The position numbers were made by a program, and so were the translations under genes. This document shows positions 18,128 through 27,770 of a DNA stretch of 64,000 bases, in pieces. The DNA is taken from contig NZ_SWKR01000001.1 of assembly GCF_005144715.1 (NCBI RefSeq), forward strand, positions 496,001 to 560,000, in the 5' to 3' direction. This DNA comes from Sphingomonas baiyangensis. GTDB taxonomy: Bacteria; Pseudomonadota; Alphaproteobacteria; Sphingomonadales; Sphingomonadaceae. The notes beneath the pieces are model-generated. The model had not been told where the DNA came from. It saw only the letters and a list, made by a program, of their open reading frames with translations, and made no database searches. The stretch's first letter is position 1, and the number at the start of each line of letters is the position of its first letter.

Positions 18128-20337
18128 GCCTCGGGCAATCCGGCGATCAGCTTGTCGAGCGTGATCGGCATGTCGCGCACGCGCACGCCACAGGCATTGT
18201 AGATGGCGTTGGCGACCGCCGCCCCCGCGCCCGCGATGCCGAGCTCGCCGGCGGCCTTGGCACCCACTTCGTTCGCCCAGCCATCGGCCTCGCCGACGAA
18301 ATGCACGTCGAGATGCGGCACGTCGGCATGGACGGGGATATGATATTCGCCGAAATCGGGATTGACGAACTGGCCGGTGCGCGCGTCGATCACGCCTTCC
18401 TCGCCCAGCGCATAGCCGATGCCCCAGATCATCCCGCCGATCATCTGGCTGCGCGTGGTCTTCAGGTTGAGCACGCGGCCGCAATCGAACACGCCGAGCA
18501 TCCGCCGCACGCGCACCTCGCCCGTCACGGCATCGACGGCGACCTCGCAGAAATGCGCGCCGTAGCTTGCCTGCGCGACGCTGCGCGTATGCGCGCCGGG
18601 CGTGGCATGGCCCTCGACCGACAGCGCCTCGCCACCGAGCAGATCGGCAAGCGGCACGCGGCGATTGCCGGCGATGGCGTGGCCGTCCTTCAGCGTCATC
18701 GCATCGGGCTCGACGCCCATGCGCTCGGCCAGCCGCTCGACGATCGTCTGGCAGGCGAGCGCCACGGCCGATCCCGAGCTTCCGGCGCCGAACGACCCGC
18801 CCGATCCGGCGCTGACGGGCAGCGCCGAATCGCCAAGCACGACGGCGACGTCGCGCGCTGGCAGCCCCAGCATCTCGCCCGCCACCTGCGCGAGAATGGT
18901 GTAGGTGCCGGTGCCGATATCGGTCATGTCGGTCTCGACGGTCGCGCGGCCATCGGGCGCGAGCGTCACACGCGCGCGCGATTCGACCGTGAAGTTGCCG
19001 CGAAACGCCGCCGCCATGCCGTGCCCGATCCACCAGCGCCCATCGCGCCGGATGGCGGGCACCGGCGACCGACGCTCCCAGCCGAAGCGGCGCGCGCCTT
19101 CTTCGTAGCAGGCGAGCAGCTGGCGTGAGGAGAAGGGCTTGCCCGACATCGGGTCGTTCTCGGGCTCGTTGCGGCGCCGCAGTTCGATGGGGTCGATGCC
19201 GAGCTTCTCGGCCAGCTCGTCGATCGCGATCTCGAGGCCGAAGCTGCCCACTGCCTCACCGGGCGCGCGCACGGCGCTCGCGGCGGGCAGATCGACGTGC
19301 ACCAGCGCCTGCGTGAAGCGCCGCGCGGGCGCCGCGTAGAGCGACAGAGAGCCGAAGGCGACGGGCTCGATGAAGCCGCGCCCGGGCTTCTGCGAGACGA
19401 TGCTTTCCTGCGCGATCGCCGTCAGCCGCCCCTCGGCATCGGCGGCGAGGCGCACATGCTGATGCGTTTCGGACCGGCGATGCACCAGATGCGCGACCTG
19501 CCGGCGCAGCAGCGCAATCTTTACGCGCCGCCCCGTCTCGCGCGCGGCCATCGCGGCCAGCACCGCCTCGACGACCACGCCGGTCTTGCCGCCGAAGCCG
19601 CCGCCGACGAAGGGCGAAAGGATGCGCACCTGCTCGCGCGGCACGCCCATCGACCCCGCGATCATCCGCTGCGTGCCCGACAGGCCCTGCGCGCTGGTGT
19701 GCACCGTCAGCCGGTCGCCTTCCCACCAGGCGGTGGTGGCATGCGGCTCCATCGCGGCGGGCATGTGGTGCGGCGTGGTATAGACGGCATCGACGGTGAA
19801 GGCGGCGCCCGCCATCGCCGCATCGACATCGCCGATGCTGCGGTTGGGGATGAGCGGGCGCGGCGGATCGGGATCGGCCGCATCGTGCAGCGCCGGTGGA
19901 TCGAAGCGGCCGTCGGCGATCGTGTAGTCTATACGTATCAGGGCCGCCGCCGCGCGTGCCGCCTCGGGCGTGTCGGCGAGCACGAGTGCGACCGGCTGGC
20001 CGAAATAGCCGATCTCGCGCGTATAGGCGGGCAGCGCATCCTCCGACCCGCTGGCACTGTCCGAGACGAGGCGCGGATCGTCGGCGATCACCAGTGCGAC
20101 GCCGGGCGCGGCGCGTGCTGCCGCCGCATCGACCTGCTCGACGCGCCCGCATCCAATGGTGGCGCCGACGATATGGCCATAGAGCGGCGGCGCATCACCT
20201 TGGTGCTCGAACGCGTAGCGCGCGGTGCCCGTCACCTTGGCAGGCCCGTCGATCCGGTCGAGCGCGGTGCCGATCAGCCCCTGCACGCTTGCATCGAGTC
20301 GCGCGGTGGCGGCGGGCTGGTCGGGGCGCTTGGTCAT
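18124..20337 (-). CDS. Xanthine dehydrogenase-family molybdopterin-binding subunit (second copy)
   Basis: This 737-residue subunit has the a/b hammerhead domain (VDRIDGPAKVTGTARYAF-like), the molybdopterin-binding GGGFGGKTG loop, [14 protein letters not shown], and near the C-terminus GELGIAGAGAAVANAIYNA, where the glutamate corresponds to the catalytic base of the family. It therefore looks active. It closely resembles the preceding subunit at 20387-22609 but has no iron-sulfur or FAD subunit of its own. A 49-bp gap separates the two copies. The start at 20337 (MTKRPDQP) is preferred to an in-frame upstream ATG. Confidence 0.9.
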   Translation of the reverse strand: MTKRPDQPAATARLDASVQGLIGTALDRIDGPAKVTGTARYAFEHQGDAPPLYGHIVGATIGCGRVEQVDAAAARAAPGVALVIADDPRLVSDSASGSEDALPAYTREIGYFGQPVALVLADTPEAARAAAALIRIDYTIADGRFDPPALHDAADPDPPRPLIPNRSIGDVDAAMAGAAFTVDAVYTTPHHMPAAMEPHATTAWWEGDRLTVHTSAQGLSGTQRMIAGSMGVPREQVRILSPFVGGGFGGKTGVVVEAVLAAMAARETGRRVKIALLRRQVAHLVHRRSETHQHVRLAADAEGRLTAIAQESIVSQKPGRGFIEPVAFGSLSLYAAPARRFTQALVHVDLPAASAVRAPGEAVGSFGLEIAIDELAEKLGIDPIELRRRNEPENDPMSGKPFSSRQLLACYEEGARRFGWERRSPVPAIRRDGRWWIGHGMAAAFRGNFTVESRARVTLAPDGRATVETDMTDIGTGTYTILAQVAGEMLGLPARDVAVVLGDSALPVSAGSGGSFGAGSSGSAVALACQTIVERLAERMGVEPDAMTLKDGHAIAGNRRVPLADLLGGEALSVEGHATPGAHTRSVAQASYGAHFCEVAVDAVTGEVRVRRMLGVFDCGRVLNLKTTRSQMIGGMIWGIGYALGEEGVIDARTGQFVNPDFGEYHIPVHADVPHLDVHFVGEADGWANEVGAKAAGELGIAGAGAAVANAIYNACGVRVRDMPITLDKLIAGLPEA

Positions 20338-20386
20338 CGGCGCCAATCTAGGGGCTGGCGCGCGATGCACCAAGGCGCGCTGGCCA

Positions 20387-22609
20387 TCAGACCGGCGGCA
20401 GCCCGTCGATCAGCTTGTCGAGCGTCACCGGATAGCTGCGCACGCGCACTCCGGTGGCGTTGTAGATCGCGTTGACGATCGCCGCGCCCGCGCCCGAGAT
20501 ACCGAGCTCGCCGATGCCCTTGGCCATCAGCGGATTGGCCGCGGCATCGCGCTCGACGAGGAACCGTATGTCCATATGCGGCACGTCGGCGTGCACGGGG
20601 ACGTGATATTCGGCGAGATCGCGATTGACGCATTTGCCGTCGCGCTCGTCATGCACCAGTTCCTCGGTAAGCGCGGTGCCGATGCCGAAGACGATGCCGC
20701 CGATGCATTGCGAGCGCGCGGTCTTCTCGTTGAGGATGCGCCCTGCCGCGAACACGCCGGTCCAGCGCTTGACGCGCACCTCGCCGGTGACGGCATGAAC
20801 GTGCACCTCGCAGAAATGCGCGCCGTAGCTGGCCTGGTTGACCTTTTCGGCCATTTCGCCCGGCTCGATCGCGCCTTCGGCCTCGATGCCCTCGCCCACC
20901 AGTTCGCCCAGCGGCACGCGGCGGTTGCCGGCGATGGCGTGGCCGTCCTTGAGCGTCAGGCCATCGGCCTCGGCATCGAACGACGCTGCGATCTTCGCAC
21001 GCAACGCCTCGCATGCCAGATAGACCGACGACCCGCTCGATCCCGCACCCCACGAGCCGCCCGACCCGGCGGCGGGCGGGAAATCGGTGTCGCCCAGCCG
21101 TACCTCGACCGCCTCGATCGGCAGGCCGAGCATCTCGGCGGCGATCTGGCCGAGGATGGTGTAGCTGCCGGTGCCGATATCGGTCATGTCGGTCTCGACG
21201 ATTGCGCGCCCTTCGGGCGTCACCGAAACGCGGGCACGCGAGGGTTGCAGCAGGTTGCTGCGCGCCGAGGCGGCGACGCCGTGGCCCACCAGCCAGTCAC
21301 CGTCGCGCAGGCCGCCCGGCGTTCGGTTGCGCTGCTCCCACCCGAAGGCGGCGGCGCCTTCGTCGAGACATTCGGCCAGCTTGCGCGACGAGAAGGGGAT
21401 GTCCTTCGACGGGTCCTGCTCGGGCTCGTTGATGCGGCGCAGCTCGACCGGATCGATATCGAGCGCCTCGGCCAGCTCGTCCATCGCGTTTTCGAGCGCG
21501 AGCATGCCCACCGCTTCGCCGGGCGCACGCATCGAGCCCGAAAGCGTGCGGTTGACGCGCACGATATCGTGCGTGACGCGCCGATTGGCGCCGGCATAGA
21601 GGAAATGCGTGGCAAGGCCCGCGGGCTCGAAGAAGTCCTCGCCTTCGAGGTTCGACACGATCGTCTCGTGGCCGATGCCCGTCAGCCGGCCGTCGCCGTC
21701 AGCGGCCAGCCGCAGCCGCTGATGCGTGTCCGAGCGGCGCACCGTCGCCTCGAACACCTGCTGGCGCGTCATCACGGTCTTGACCGGACGGCCAAGCTGC
21801 TTCGCCGCGATCGCCGCCGCGACGCATTCGGGCGCGATGCCGAGCTTCGAGCCGAAGCCGCCGCCGACATAGCGCGCGACGATGCGGACCTGCTCCTCCT
21901 CGAGCCCCAGCGCGTCGGCAAGCTGCTGGCGATCCGAGCTGAGCATCTGGTAGGCGCCGTGCACCGTCAGCCGGTCGCCCTGCCATTCGGCGATCGAGAC
22001 GTGCGGCTCTATCGCCGCCGAGTTCTGCGACGGCGTCGTCCAGAACGCATCGACGGTCGCGGCGGCGTCCGCCATCGCCTTGTCGAGATCGCCGGCGTCG
22101 CTGTGCGCGGGGATCATGCCGTCGGCGGGCTTCTCGGCCTCGTCCTCGCGACCCTCGATGCCGAAGTCGCCGTCGCCAGCAGACATCCGCACCGTCACCA
22201 GCGCCGCGCCCTCGCGTGCGGCCTCGAAACTTTCGGCGACGACGATCGCTACCGGCTGGCCGACATAATGGACCTCGCGCACGCCCATTGTGGGCGCTTC
22301 GGTTTCGCCGCCCTGCTGTGCGTTGCGAATGAAGCCGTCGAAATCATGAATCACGTCGATCACGCCGGGCACCGCCTTCGCAGCATCGGCCTCGATCGCC
22401 TCGATCCTGCCGGCGCCTTGCGGTGCGCGGACGAGGAAGCCATGCGCCAGCCGATCGAAGCCGAACTCGGCCGAATAGGTCGCCTTGCCCGCCACCTTGA
22501 GCGGACCTTCCACTCGGTCGATCGGCTTGCCGAGCACGTCCTGCACCGTGTGGTTCAGGATCGAATCCTCGACGGGCCTGTCCATCGTCAGGCTGTTGAC
22601 ATCGCTCAT
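20387..22609 (-). CDS. paoC: PaoC-type molybdopterin-binding subunit of aldehyde/xanthine oxidoreductase
   Basis: This 740-residue large subunit has the hammerhead domain, the [10 protein letters not shown] cofactor loop, [37 protein letters not shown], and the C-terminal [20 protein letters not shown] with the family's catalytic glutamate. In E. coli PaoABC oxidises aromatic aldehydes in the periplasm. Here the ATG overlaps the end of the FAD subunit gene as ATGA, so it is the direct partner of PaoA and PaoB. The real substrate is unknown. Confidence 0.92.
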   Translation of the reverse strand: MSDVNSLTMDRPVEDSILNHTVQDVLGKPIDRVEGPLKVAGKATYSAEFGFDRLAHGFLVRAPQGAGRIEAIEADAAKAVPGVIDVIHDFDGFIRNAQQGGETEAPTMGVREVHYVGQPVAIVVAESFEAAREGAALVTVRMSAGDGDFGIEGREDEAEKPADGMIPAHSDAGDLDKAMADAAATVDAFWTTPSQNSAAIEPHVSIAEWQGDRLTVHGAYQMLSSDRQQLADALGLEEEQVRIVARYVGGGFGSKLGIAPECVAAAIAAKQLGRPVKTVMTRQQVFEATVRRSDTHQRLRLAADGDGRLTGIGHETIVSNLEGEDFFEPAGLATHFLYAGANRRVTHDIVRVNRTLSGSMRAPGEAVGMLALENAMDELAEALDIDPVELRRINEPEQDPSKDIPFSSRKLAECLDEGAAAFGWEQRNRTPGGLRDGDWLVGHGVAASARSNLLQPSRARVSVTPEGRAIVETDMTDIGTGSYTILGQIAAEMLGLPIEAVEVRLGDTDFPPAAGSGGSWGAGSSGSSVYLACEALRAKIAASFDAEADGLTLKDGHAIAGNRRVPLGELVGEGIEAEGAIEPGEMAEKVNQASYGAHFCEVHVHAVTGEVRVKRWTGVFAAGRILNEKTARSQCIGGIVFGIGTALTEELVHDERDGKCVNRDLAEYHVPVHADVPHMDIRFLVERDAAANPLMAKGIGELGISGAGAAIVNAIYNATGVRVRSYPVTLDKLIDGLPPV

Positions 22610-23583
22610 GCCGTCAGCTCCCGAAGCGTCGCGATCAGCGTGCGGCGCGCGAGCGGAATCTTGAAATCGTTCGACCCGAACCCGCGCGCATCGGCCAGAA
22701 GCGCGTCGGCGGCGACGGCGAACGCGGCGTCGCCGGGTGTGTGCCCCACCAGTGCAGCTTCGACCGCGGGATCGCGCCACGGCTTGTGCGCCAGTCCACC
22801 AAAGGCCAGTGCGGCGCTCGCGATGCGCCCGTCCTCGACCGCGACGATGCCGGCGATCGAGACGAGCGCAAAGGCGTAGGACGCACGATCGCGCACCTTG
22901 CGATAGACCTGCCGGCCCTTGGGCGCGGGCGGCAGCTCGACATGCGTGATGAGCTCGCCGGGCTCGAGCACCGTTTCGATATGCGGCGTGTCGCCGGGCA
23001 GGCGGTGGAAATCGGCAAGGGCGATGCGCCGGCGGTCGCCATCGGCCTTGAGCGTCACCACGGTCGCCTCGAGCGCGGCCATCGCCACTGCCATGTCGCT
23101 GGGATGCGTGGCGATGCACTGGTCCGATGTGCCGAGCACCGCCATGATCCGGTTGAACCCGCCGATCGCGGCGCAGCCGCTGCCGGGCGCGCGCTTGTTG
23201 CATGCGCTCGTGGTGTCGTAGAAATAGTAGCAGCGCGTGCGCTGGAGCAGGTTGCCGCCGGTCGAGGCCTTGTTGCGCAGCTGCCCCGATGCGCCCGCGA
23301 GCAACGCGCGCGACAGCACCGGATAGTCGCGCCGCACGACTTCATGCGCCGCCAGATCGGCATTGGGCACCAGTGCGCCGATCGAAAGTCCGCCCGCTTC
23401 GGTCGCCTCGACCGAGGCGAGATCGAGGCGGCTGATGTCGATGAGGCGGGCGGGCGTCTCGACCTGCAACTTCATCAGATCGAGCAGGTTGGTGCCGCCG
23501 GCGATGAACTTTGTGCCTTCGCTCCCGCCGTCGGCAACGGCGGCCTCGGCGCTGTCGGCGCGCGCATAGTCGAAGCTCTTCAT
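22606..23583 (-). CDS. paoB: PaoB-type FAD-binding subunit with extra [4Fe-4S] site
   Basis: This 325-residue subunit has the FAD-binding [12 protein letters not shown] loop, [13 protein letters not shown], and a C-terminal CO-dehydrogenase flavoprotein domain. Between them lies a cysteine-rich insert (QRTRCYYF, then [12 protein letters not shown], then CIATHPSD) that matches the additional iron-sulfur binding segment known from E. coli PaoB and 4-hydroxybenzoyl-CoA reductase. Electrons would pass from PaoC through PaoA to FAD here. It overlaps both neighbours by 4 bp. Confidence 0.92.
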   Translation of the reverse strand: MKSFDYARADSAEAAVADGGSEGTKFIAGGTNLLDLMKLQVETPARLIDISRLDLASVEATEAGGLSIGALVPNADLAAHEVVRRDYPVLSRALLAGASGQLRNKASTGGNLLQRTRCYYFYDTTSACNKRAPGSGCAAIGGFNRIMAVLGTSDQCIATHPSDMAVAMAALEATVVTLKADGDRRRIALADFHRLPGDTPHIETVLEPGELITHVELPPAPKGRQVYRKVRDRASYAFALVSIAGIVAVEDGRIASAALAFGGLAHKPWRDPAVEAALVGHTPGDAAFAVAADALLADARGFGSNDFKIPLARRTLIATLRELTA

Positions 23584-24110
23584 GCCGCGGCCTCCTCGCC
23601 CACGCGGCGCTCGTCGCGCGCGCCGTCGGCCACTTCGCGGATCGCGTCGACGATGTTGGGATAGGCCGAGCAGCGGCACAGATTGCCGCTCATCCGCTCG
23701 CGGATTTCCTCGTCGGTGAGCGCGCCATCGTCGAGGCTCTCGCTGACATGGCTCGGCCACCCCTTCGCCGCCTCGTCGAGCATGCCGACCGCCGAGCAGA
23801 TCTGCCCTGGCGTGCAATAGCCGCACTGAAAGCCGTCGTGCCGCACGAACGCCGCCTGCAACGGATGCAGGTCGTCGGGCGTGCCCAGCCCCTCGATCGT
23901 CGTCACCTCGTCGTCCTGGTGCATCACCGCCAGCGTCAGGCAGCTGTTGATGCGCCGGCCGTTGACGAGCACGGTGCACGCGCCGCACTGGCCGTGGTCG
24001 CACCCCTTCTTGGTGCCGGTCAGGCCGACATGCTCGCGTAACAGATCGAGCAGAGACGTGCGGATGTCGGGCTCGACATCGAAGGACTGGCCGTTGATGG
24101 TGAAATGCAT
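23580..24110 (-). CDS. paoA: PaoA-type [2Fe-2S] iron-sulfur subunit
   Basis: The 176-residue product has a ferredoxin-like N-terminal domain with cysteines at 37, 42, 45 and 57 ([12 protein letters not shown]) and a helical [2Fe-2S] domain with CGYCTPGQ and [11 protein letters not shown]. It carries electrons from the molybdenum centre to FAD. Unlike E. coli PaoA, no Tat signal peptide is present from the start at 24110 (MHFTING), so the complex is probably cytoplasmic. It heads the seven-gene cluster and diverges from glpQ. Confidence 0.93.
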   Translation of the reverse strand: MHFTINGQSFDVEPDIRTSLLDLLREHVGLTGTKKGCDHGQCGACTVLVNGRRINSCLTLAVMHQDDEVTTIEGLGTPDDLHPLQAAFVRHDGFQCGYCTPGQICSAVGMLDEAAKGWPSHVSESLDDGALTDEEIRERMSGNLCRCSAYPNIVDAIREVADGARDERRVGEEAAA

Positions 24111-25215
24111 GGGGTTCCCCCGTTCGAATGCGTCGAGAACGCCCCGCCGCGCGATGGTATCCGCCGCCCTCGCCCTCATTTTTGCCGGGACCGCCGGCTG
24201 CACCACCGCCCGGGAGGCCGGCATCACCCAAGCGCCCCGCATCCTCGTCATCGCGCATCGCGGCGCCAGCGGCGAGCGGCCCGAACACACGCTGGCCGCC
24301 TATGATCTGGCGATCGAACAGGGCGCCGATTTCATCGAACCCGATCTGGTGCTTACCAGGGACGGCGCGCTGGTGGCGCGCCACGAGAACGACATCACGC
24401 AGACCACCGACGTGGCCGAGCACCCCGAATTCGCCGATCGCCGTGCGACGCGCACCATCGACGGCGTGACGCACACCGGCTGGTTCACCGAGGATTTCAC
24501 GCTCGCCGAGTTGAAGACGCTGCGCGCGAAGGAGCGCCTGCCCGATCTGCGCCCGGGCAATGCGCGCTTCGACGGGCAGTTCGCGGTGCCGACGCTGGCC
24601 GAGGTGATCGCGCTCGCCAAGCGCCGATCGGCCGAGACGGGGCGCATGATCGGCATCTATCCCGAAACCAAGCATCCGAGCTATTTCGCCGCGCGGGGCC
24701 TCGACTTCGATGCTCCGCTGCTCGCGGCACTGCGCGAGGCGGGATGGGATCGCGCCGACGCGCCGGTGTTCGTGCAGTCGTTCGAGGTCGACAATCTGCG
24801 TCGGCTGGCGAGGCAGACACGCGTGCCGCTCGTCCAGCTTGTCGCGAGCGCGGGTGCGCCGGCCGATGGCGCGGCGGCGAGCTATGCCGAGATGCTGAGC
24901 GACACGGGGCTTGCGGCGATCGCGCGCTATGCGCGTGGACTGGGGCCGGAGAAATCGCTGGTGGTGACGAACGAGGGCGACGACACCGGGCTCGCGCGCC
25001 GTGCACGCGCGGCCGGGTTGCAAGTGCACCCCTGGACGTTCCGCGCCGAAAACTATTTCCTGCCCGAGCGCGACCGCATCGGCGCCGACCCGAAGGCCAC
25101 GGGGCGACTGGCCGATGAGATCGCGCGCCATGTCGCCGCCGGCGTCACTGGCTTTTTCACCGACTTTCCGTATCTTGGCGTCGAGGCGCGCAACGGCGCG
25201 CGCGGCGGGGAATAG
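24109..25215 (+). CDS. glpQ: Glycerophosphodiester phosphodiesterase (lipoprotein)
   Basis: This 368-residue protein has the GDPD signature [13 protein letters not shown], then [18 protein letters not shown] and later QSFEVDNLR, the active-site set of GlpQ-like enzymes, which split glycerophosphodiesters into glycerol-3-phosphate and alcohol. A lipobox ending AGTAGC follows a short hydrophobic stretch. I chose the ATG at 24109 because it supplies the arginines needed in a signal peptide; the ATG at 24154 is the alternative and leaves a 43-bp gap to paoA. Confidence 0.85.
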   Translation: MGFPRSNASRTPRRAMVSAALALIFAGTAGCTTAREAGITQAPRILVIAHRGASGERPEHTLAAYDLAIEQGADFIEPDLVLTRDGALVARHENDITQTTDVAEHPEFADRRATRTIDGVTHTGWFTEDFTLAELKTLRAKERLPDLRPGNARFDGQFAVPTLAEVIALAKRRSAETGRMIGIYPETKHPSYFAARGLDFDAPLLAALREAGWDRADAPVFVQSFEVDNLRRLARQTRVPLVQLVASAGAPADGAAASYAEMLSDTGLAAIARYARGLGPEKSLVVTNEGDDTGLARRARAAGLQVHPWTFRAENYFLPERDRIGADPKATGRLADEIARHVAAGVTGFFTDFPYLGVEARNGARGGE

Positions 25216-25219
25216 TGCC

Positions 25220-25495
25220 ATGCGTAGCGGGTTGCGGTGGATGATGCTGGCGGCGCTGCCGCCGATGCTCGGCGGTTGCCTCGCCAAGACGGCGTGGGAC
25301 GTGGCGACGCTGCCGGTGAAGGCGACGGGGCAGGTGATCGACTGGACGACCACCAGCCAGGAAGAAGCCGATCGCAATTATGGCCGCAAGATGCGCAAGC
25401 AGGAAGCGCGCGAGGGCCGCGAACTGCGCAAGGAAATGAAGCGCCGCAAGGCCGAGGAACGGCAGATGCGGCGCGACGACCGCGACGACGACTGA
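25220..25495 (+). CDS. Small putative lipoprotein with charged tail
   Basis: This 91-residue protein has a signal peptide with lipobox LGGC (cysteine 20), a short segment [19 protein letters not shown], and a strongly charged Lys/Arg/Glu/Asp C-terminus likely to be helical (about residues 45-91). Function unknown. It starts 5 bp after glpQ and is probably co-transcribed with it. Confidence 0.7.
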   Translation: MRSGLRWMMLAALPPMLGGCLAKTAWDVATLPVKATGQVIDWTTTSQEEADRNYGRKMRKQEAREGRELRKEMKRRKAEERQMRRDDRDDD

Positions 25496-25499
25496 ACGC

Positions 25500-26261
25500 T
25501 CAGCCGCGTTCGAGAATCACCGTCAGCCCTGCTGCCCGGTCGCGCGGCATTTCGGTCAGCCGGTCGGCATCGGCGCGCGCGCGCGCGAGGATCGGAGGGG
25601 CGATGCTGCCGTCGTGGACGACACGATCGGCGCTGGCGAGCAGGCGCGCGGCGCGCAGCGTCAGGTCGTCGGGGTCGTCCGACGTGATGGTCACGCGCTC
25701 GACGCGGGCCGATGCATGGGAGCTATCGTTCGCCAGCCATGCGGCGACCGCCTCATCATCGGGTGCCGCCAGCGGATCGAGCACGCCGCCCTCGCCCAGC
25801 GCCTCGGCGAGCGCGAGCCGGCGCGCACGCGAATCGGGAAAGCGCGCGCGCATCGCGCCGCGTGCGGCCTGAAGCGCCAGCGCGAGCGCGCCCAGCCGCT
25901 CGGGCAGCAGCGTCTCGATCCGCTGGCGCAGCGCTGCCGCGAGCCCCGCCGACGCGCCGCCCGTTGCCACCGCCACCAACACCGGATCGCGATCGACGAT
26001 CGCGGGCAGCGTGAAGTCGCAAAGCTCGGGCCGGTCGACGACGTTCACCAGCAGCCCTACCGCCTTGAGCGCCGCGGCGGCCTGCTCGGGCGCGTCGAGC
26101 GCGACGATAGCAAGGCGCGTCTCCGCATCGGCGCTATCGACGACGACGGCGCCGGCGCGATCCAGCAACCGGCGCTTGGCATCGGCCGCCTCGCCCTCAC
26201 CCAGCAGCACCACGCGCCGGCCCACCAGCCGCACGACGATCGGCAGGCCCGTCGCGCGCAT
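25500..26261 (-). CDS. Siroheme synthase N-terminal domain (precorrin-2 dehydrogenase/ferrochelatase) with relic C-terminal segment
   Basis: Residues 1-150 match the CysG N-terminal (Met8p-like) domain: VVLLGEGEAADAKRRLL is the NAD loop and LVNVVDRPELCDFTLPAIVDRDP carries conserved acidic residues. This domain turns precorrin-2 into siroheme by oxidation and iron insertion. Residues about 188-235 (DDPDDLTLRAARLLASAD, then ILARARADAD) resemble the start of the uroporphyrinogen-III methyltransferase domain, but the GAGPGD loop is lost and the domain ends early. It starts 3 bp after lysA and is the last gene of the argH operon. Confidence 0.85.
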   Translation of the reverse strand: MRATGLPIVVRLVGRRVVLLGEGEAADAKRRLLDRAGAVVVDSADAETRLAIVALDAPEQAAAALKAVGLLVNVVDRPELCDFTLPAIVDRDPVLVAVATGGASAGLAAALRQRIETLLPERLGALALALQAARGAMRARFPDSRARRLALAEALGEGGVLDPLAAPDDEAVAAWLANDSSHASARVERVTITSDDPDDLTLRAARLLASADRVVHDGSIAPPILARARADADRLTEMPRDRAAGLTVILERG

Positions 26262-26264
26262 CGC

Positions 26265-27521
26265 TCAGAGCCAGTCGGGCATGGCTTCGGCGGCAGCGAT
26301 CGCCTGCGGCTCGATCCGTTCGGAAACGACCGCGAAGCGCGTGCCGTCGACGAGCACCTCGGGCACCTTGGCACGGCTGTTGTAGGTGCTCGCCATCGTC
26401 GCGCCGTAGGCGCCGGCGGTGCGGAACACCGCCAGATCGCCGCGCGCGACGACGTCGATCTCGCGCGCCTTCGCAAAGGTATCGCCGCTCTCGCATACCG
26501 GGCCGGCGATGTTGGCGGTCATGCGCGTGCCCGAGGGGCGCATCGCGACGAAATCATGATACGCGTCGTACAGTGCCGGCCGCGCGAGATCGTTCATCGC
26601 GGCGTCGACGATCACCCACGGGTGCCCCTCGCCCGGCTTCACCCAGATGACGCGCGTCAAAAGCACGCCGGCATTGCCCGCGATCACGCGCCCCGGCTCG
26701 AACATCAAGGTCACGTCCCAGTCCTGCGTGACGCGCGCCACCATCGCGCCGAATTCGGCGGGCGTCGGCAGCGTCTCGCCGGGGCGATAGGGCACACCGA
26801 GCCCGCCGCCCAGATCGACATGGCTGATCGCGTGGCCGGCAGCGCGCAGGTCGGCGAGCAGCTGCCCGATACGGCGATACGACGCCTCGAGCGGCGCCAG
26901 ATCGCCCAACTGGCTGCCGATATGCACCGCGATGCCGCGCAGATCGAGGCCAGGCTCGCGCGCCAGCCGGTCGAACATCGCCGGCGCGTCCGAGATGGCG
27001 ATGCCGAACTTGTTCTCGGCGCGGCCGGTGGAGATCTTGGCGTGCGTGCCGGCATCGACATCGGGATTGACGCGCAGCACCGCCGGCGCGCGTTGTCCGC
27101 GCGCCGCGGCGAGCGCGCCGAGCACGCGGCCTTCCTCCTCGACCTCGAGGTTGAACTGGCCGATTCCGGCTTCCAGCCCGGCGGCCAGTTCGGCATCGGT
27201 CTTGCCGACGCCCGAGAACACGATGTCGGCGGGCGCCATGCCCGCCGCAAGCGCGCGCGCCATCTCGCCGCCCGAGACGACATCGGCGCCGAGCCCCGCT
27301 TTGGCGAGCACGCGCAGCACCGCGAGATTGGGATTGGCCTTCACCGCGAACGCAACGTGATGCCGCCCCGAGCCTGCCACGGCATCGCGGAACACCTGCG
27401 CATGGCGTTCGAGCGTGGCGCGCGAGTAGATGTAGACGGGCGTACCCACCGCCTCGGCGATCACCTCGGCCGAGACGCCCTCGACATGCAGCACGCCGTC
27501 GCGGTGTTCGAAATGGTCCAT
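26265..27521 (-). CDS. lysA: Diaminopimelate decarboxylase
   Basis: This 418-residue PLP enzyme of alanine-racemase fold has the cofactor lysine in FAVKANPN (Lys61), GADVVSGGE, HIGSQLGDL, LGGGLGVPY and the C-terminal CESGDTFAKAREI with the family's substrate-binding cysteine. It makes lysine from meso-diaminopimelate. It lies between a small lipoprotein gene and the siroheme gene, the usual argH-lipoprotein-lysA order in proteobacteria. Confidence 0.97.
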   Translation of the reverse strand: MDHFEHRDGVLHVEGVSAEVIAEAVGTPVYIYSRATLERHAQVFRDAVAGSGRHHVAFAVKANPNLAVLRVLAKAGLGADVVSGGEMARALAAGMAPADIVFSGVGKTDAELAAGLEAGIGQFNLEVEEEGRVLGALAAARGQRAPAVLRVNPDVDAGTHAKISTGRAENKFGIAISDAPAMFDRLAREPGLDLRGIAVHIGSQLGDLAPLEASYRRIGQLLADLRAAGHAISHVDLGGGLGVPYRPGETLPTPAEFGAMVARVTQDWDVTLMFEPGRVIAGNAGVLLTRVIWVKPGEGHPWVIVDAAMNDLARPALYDAYHDFVAMRPSGTRMTANIAGPVCESGDTFAKAREIDVVARGDLAVFRTAGAYGATMASTYNSRAKVPEVLVDGTRFAVVSERIEPQAIAAAEAMPDWL

Positions 27522-27533
27522 CGCTAGGGTCCC

Positions 27534-27770
27534 TTAGCGCGGCGGCAGCTGGAAGGGATCGTTGGGGCGTTCCTCGGCGCTGCGGATCTCGTCGCCGCGC
27601 GTCGGGCGCTGCTGCGTCGTCGGCGTGAGCAGATCGGTCGCGGTCGGCGTCGCGGTGGCGCCATAGGGCGCCGGTGGCAGCGACGCGCCCTCGGGCGGTT
27701 CGAGCTTCCCGCGCGACCCGCAGCCGGCAAGCGTCAGGGCGATGAGGGCAAGGGGAGCGGCGCGCATCAT
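27534..27770 (-). CDS. Small LptM-like lipoprotein between argH and lysA
   Basis: This 78-residue protein has a signal peptide with lipobox LTLAGC (cysteine 17), followed by a proline/threonine-rich unstructured stretch with GKLEPPEG, typical of the YifL/LptM-type lipoprotein that sits between argH or cyaY and lysA in many proteobacteria. LptM in E. coli helps LptD oxidation. The ATG overlaps the argH stop as ATGATG. Homology is suggested by position and the GKLEPP pattern only. Confidence 0.7.
   Translation of the reverse strand: MMRAAPLALIALTLAGCGSRGKLEPPEGASLPPAPYGATATPTATDLLTPTTQQRPTRGDEIRSAEERPNDPFQLPPR

Noticed and set aside
20225..22879. An 884-codon open frame on the plus strand opposite the paoC/paoB genes.
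   Set aside because: It is antisense to a clearly recognised molybdenum subunit, its translation is low-complexity (Arg/His/Ala/Asp-rich) without any domain, and such frames arise from GC-rich third positions.
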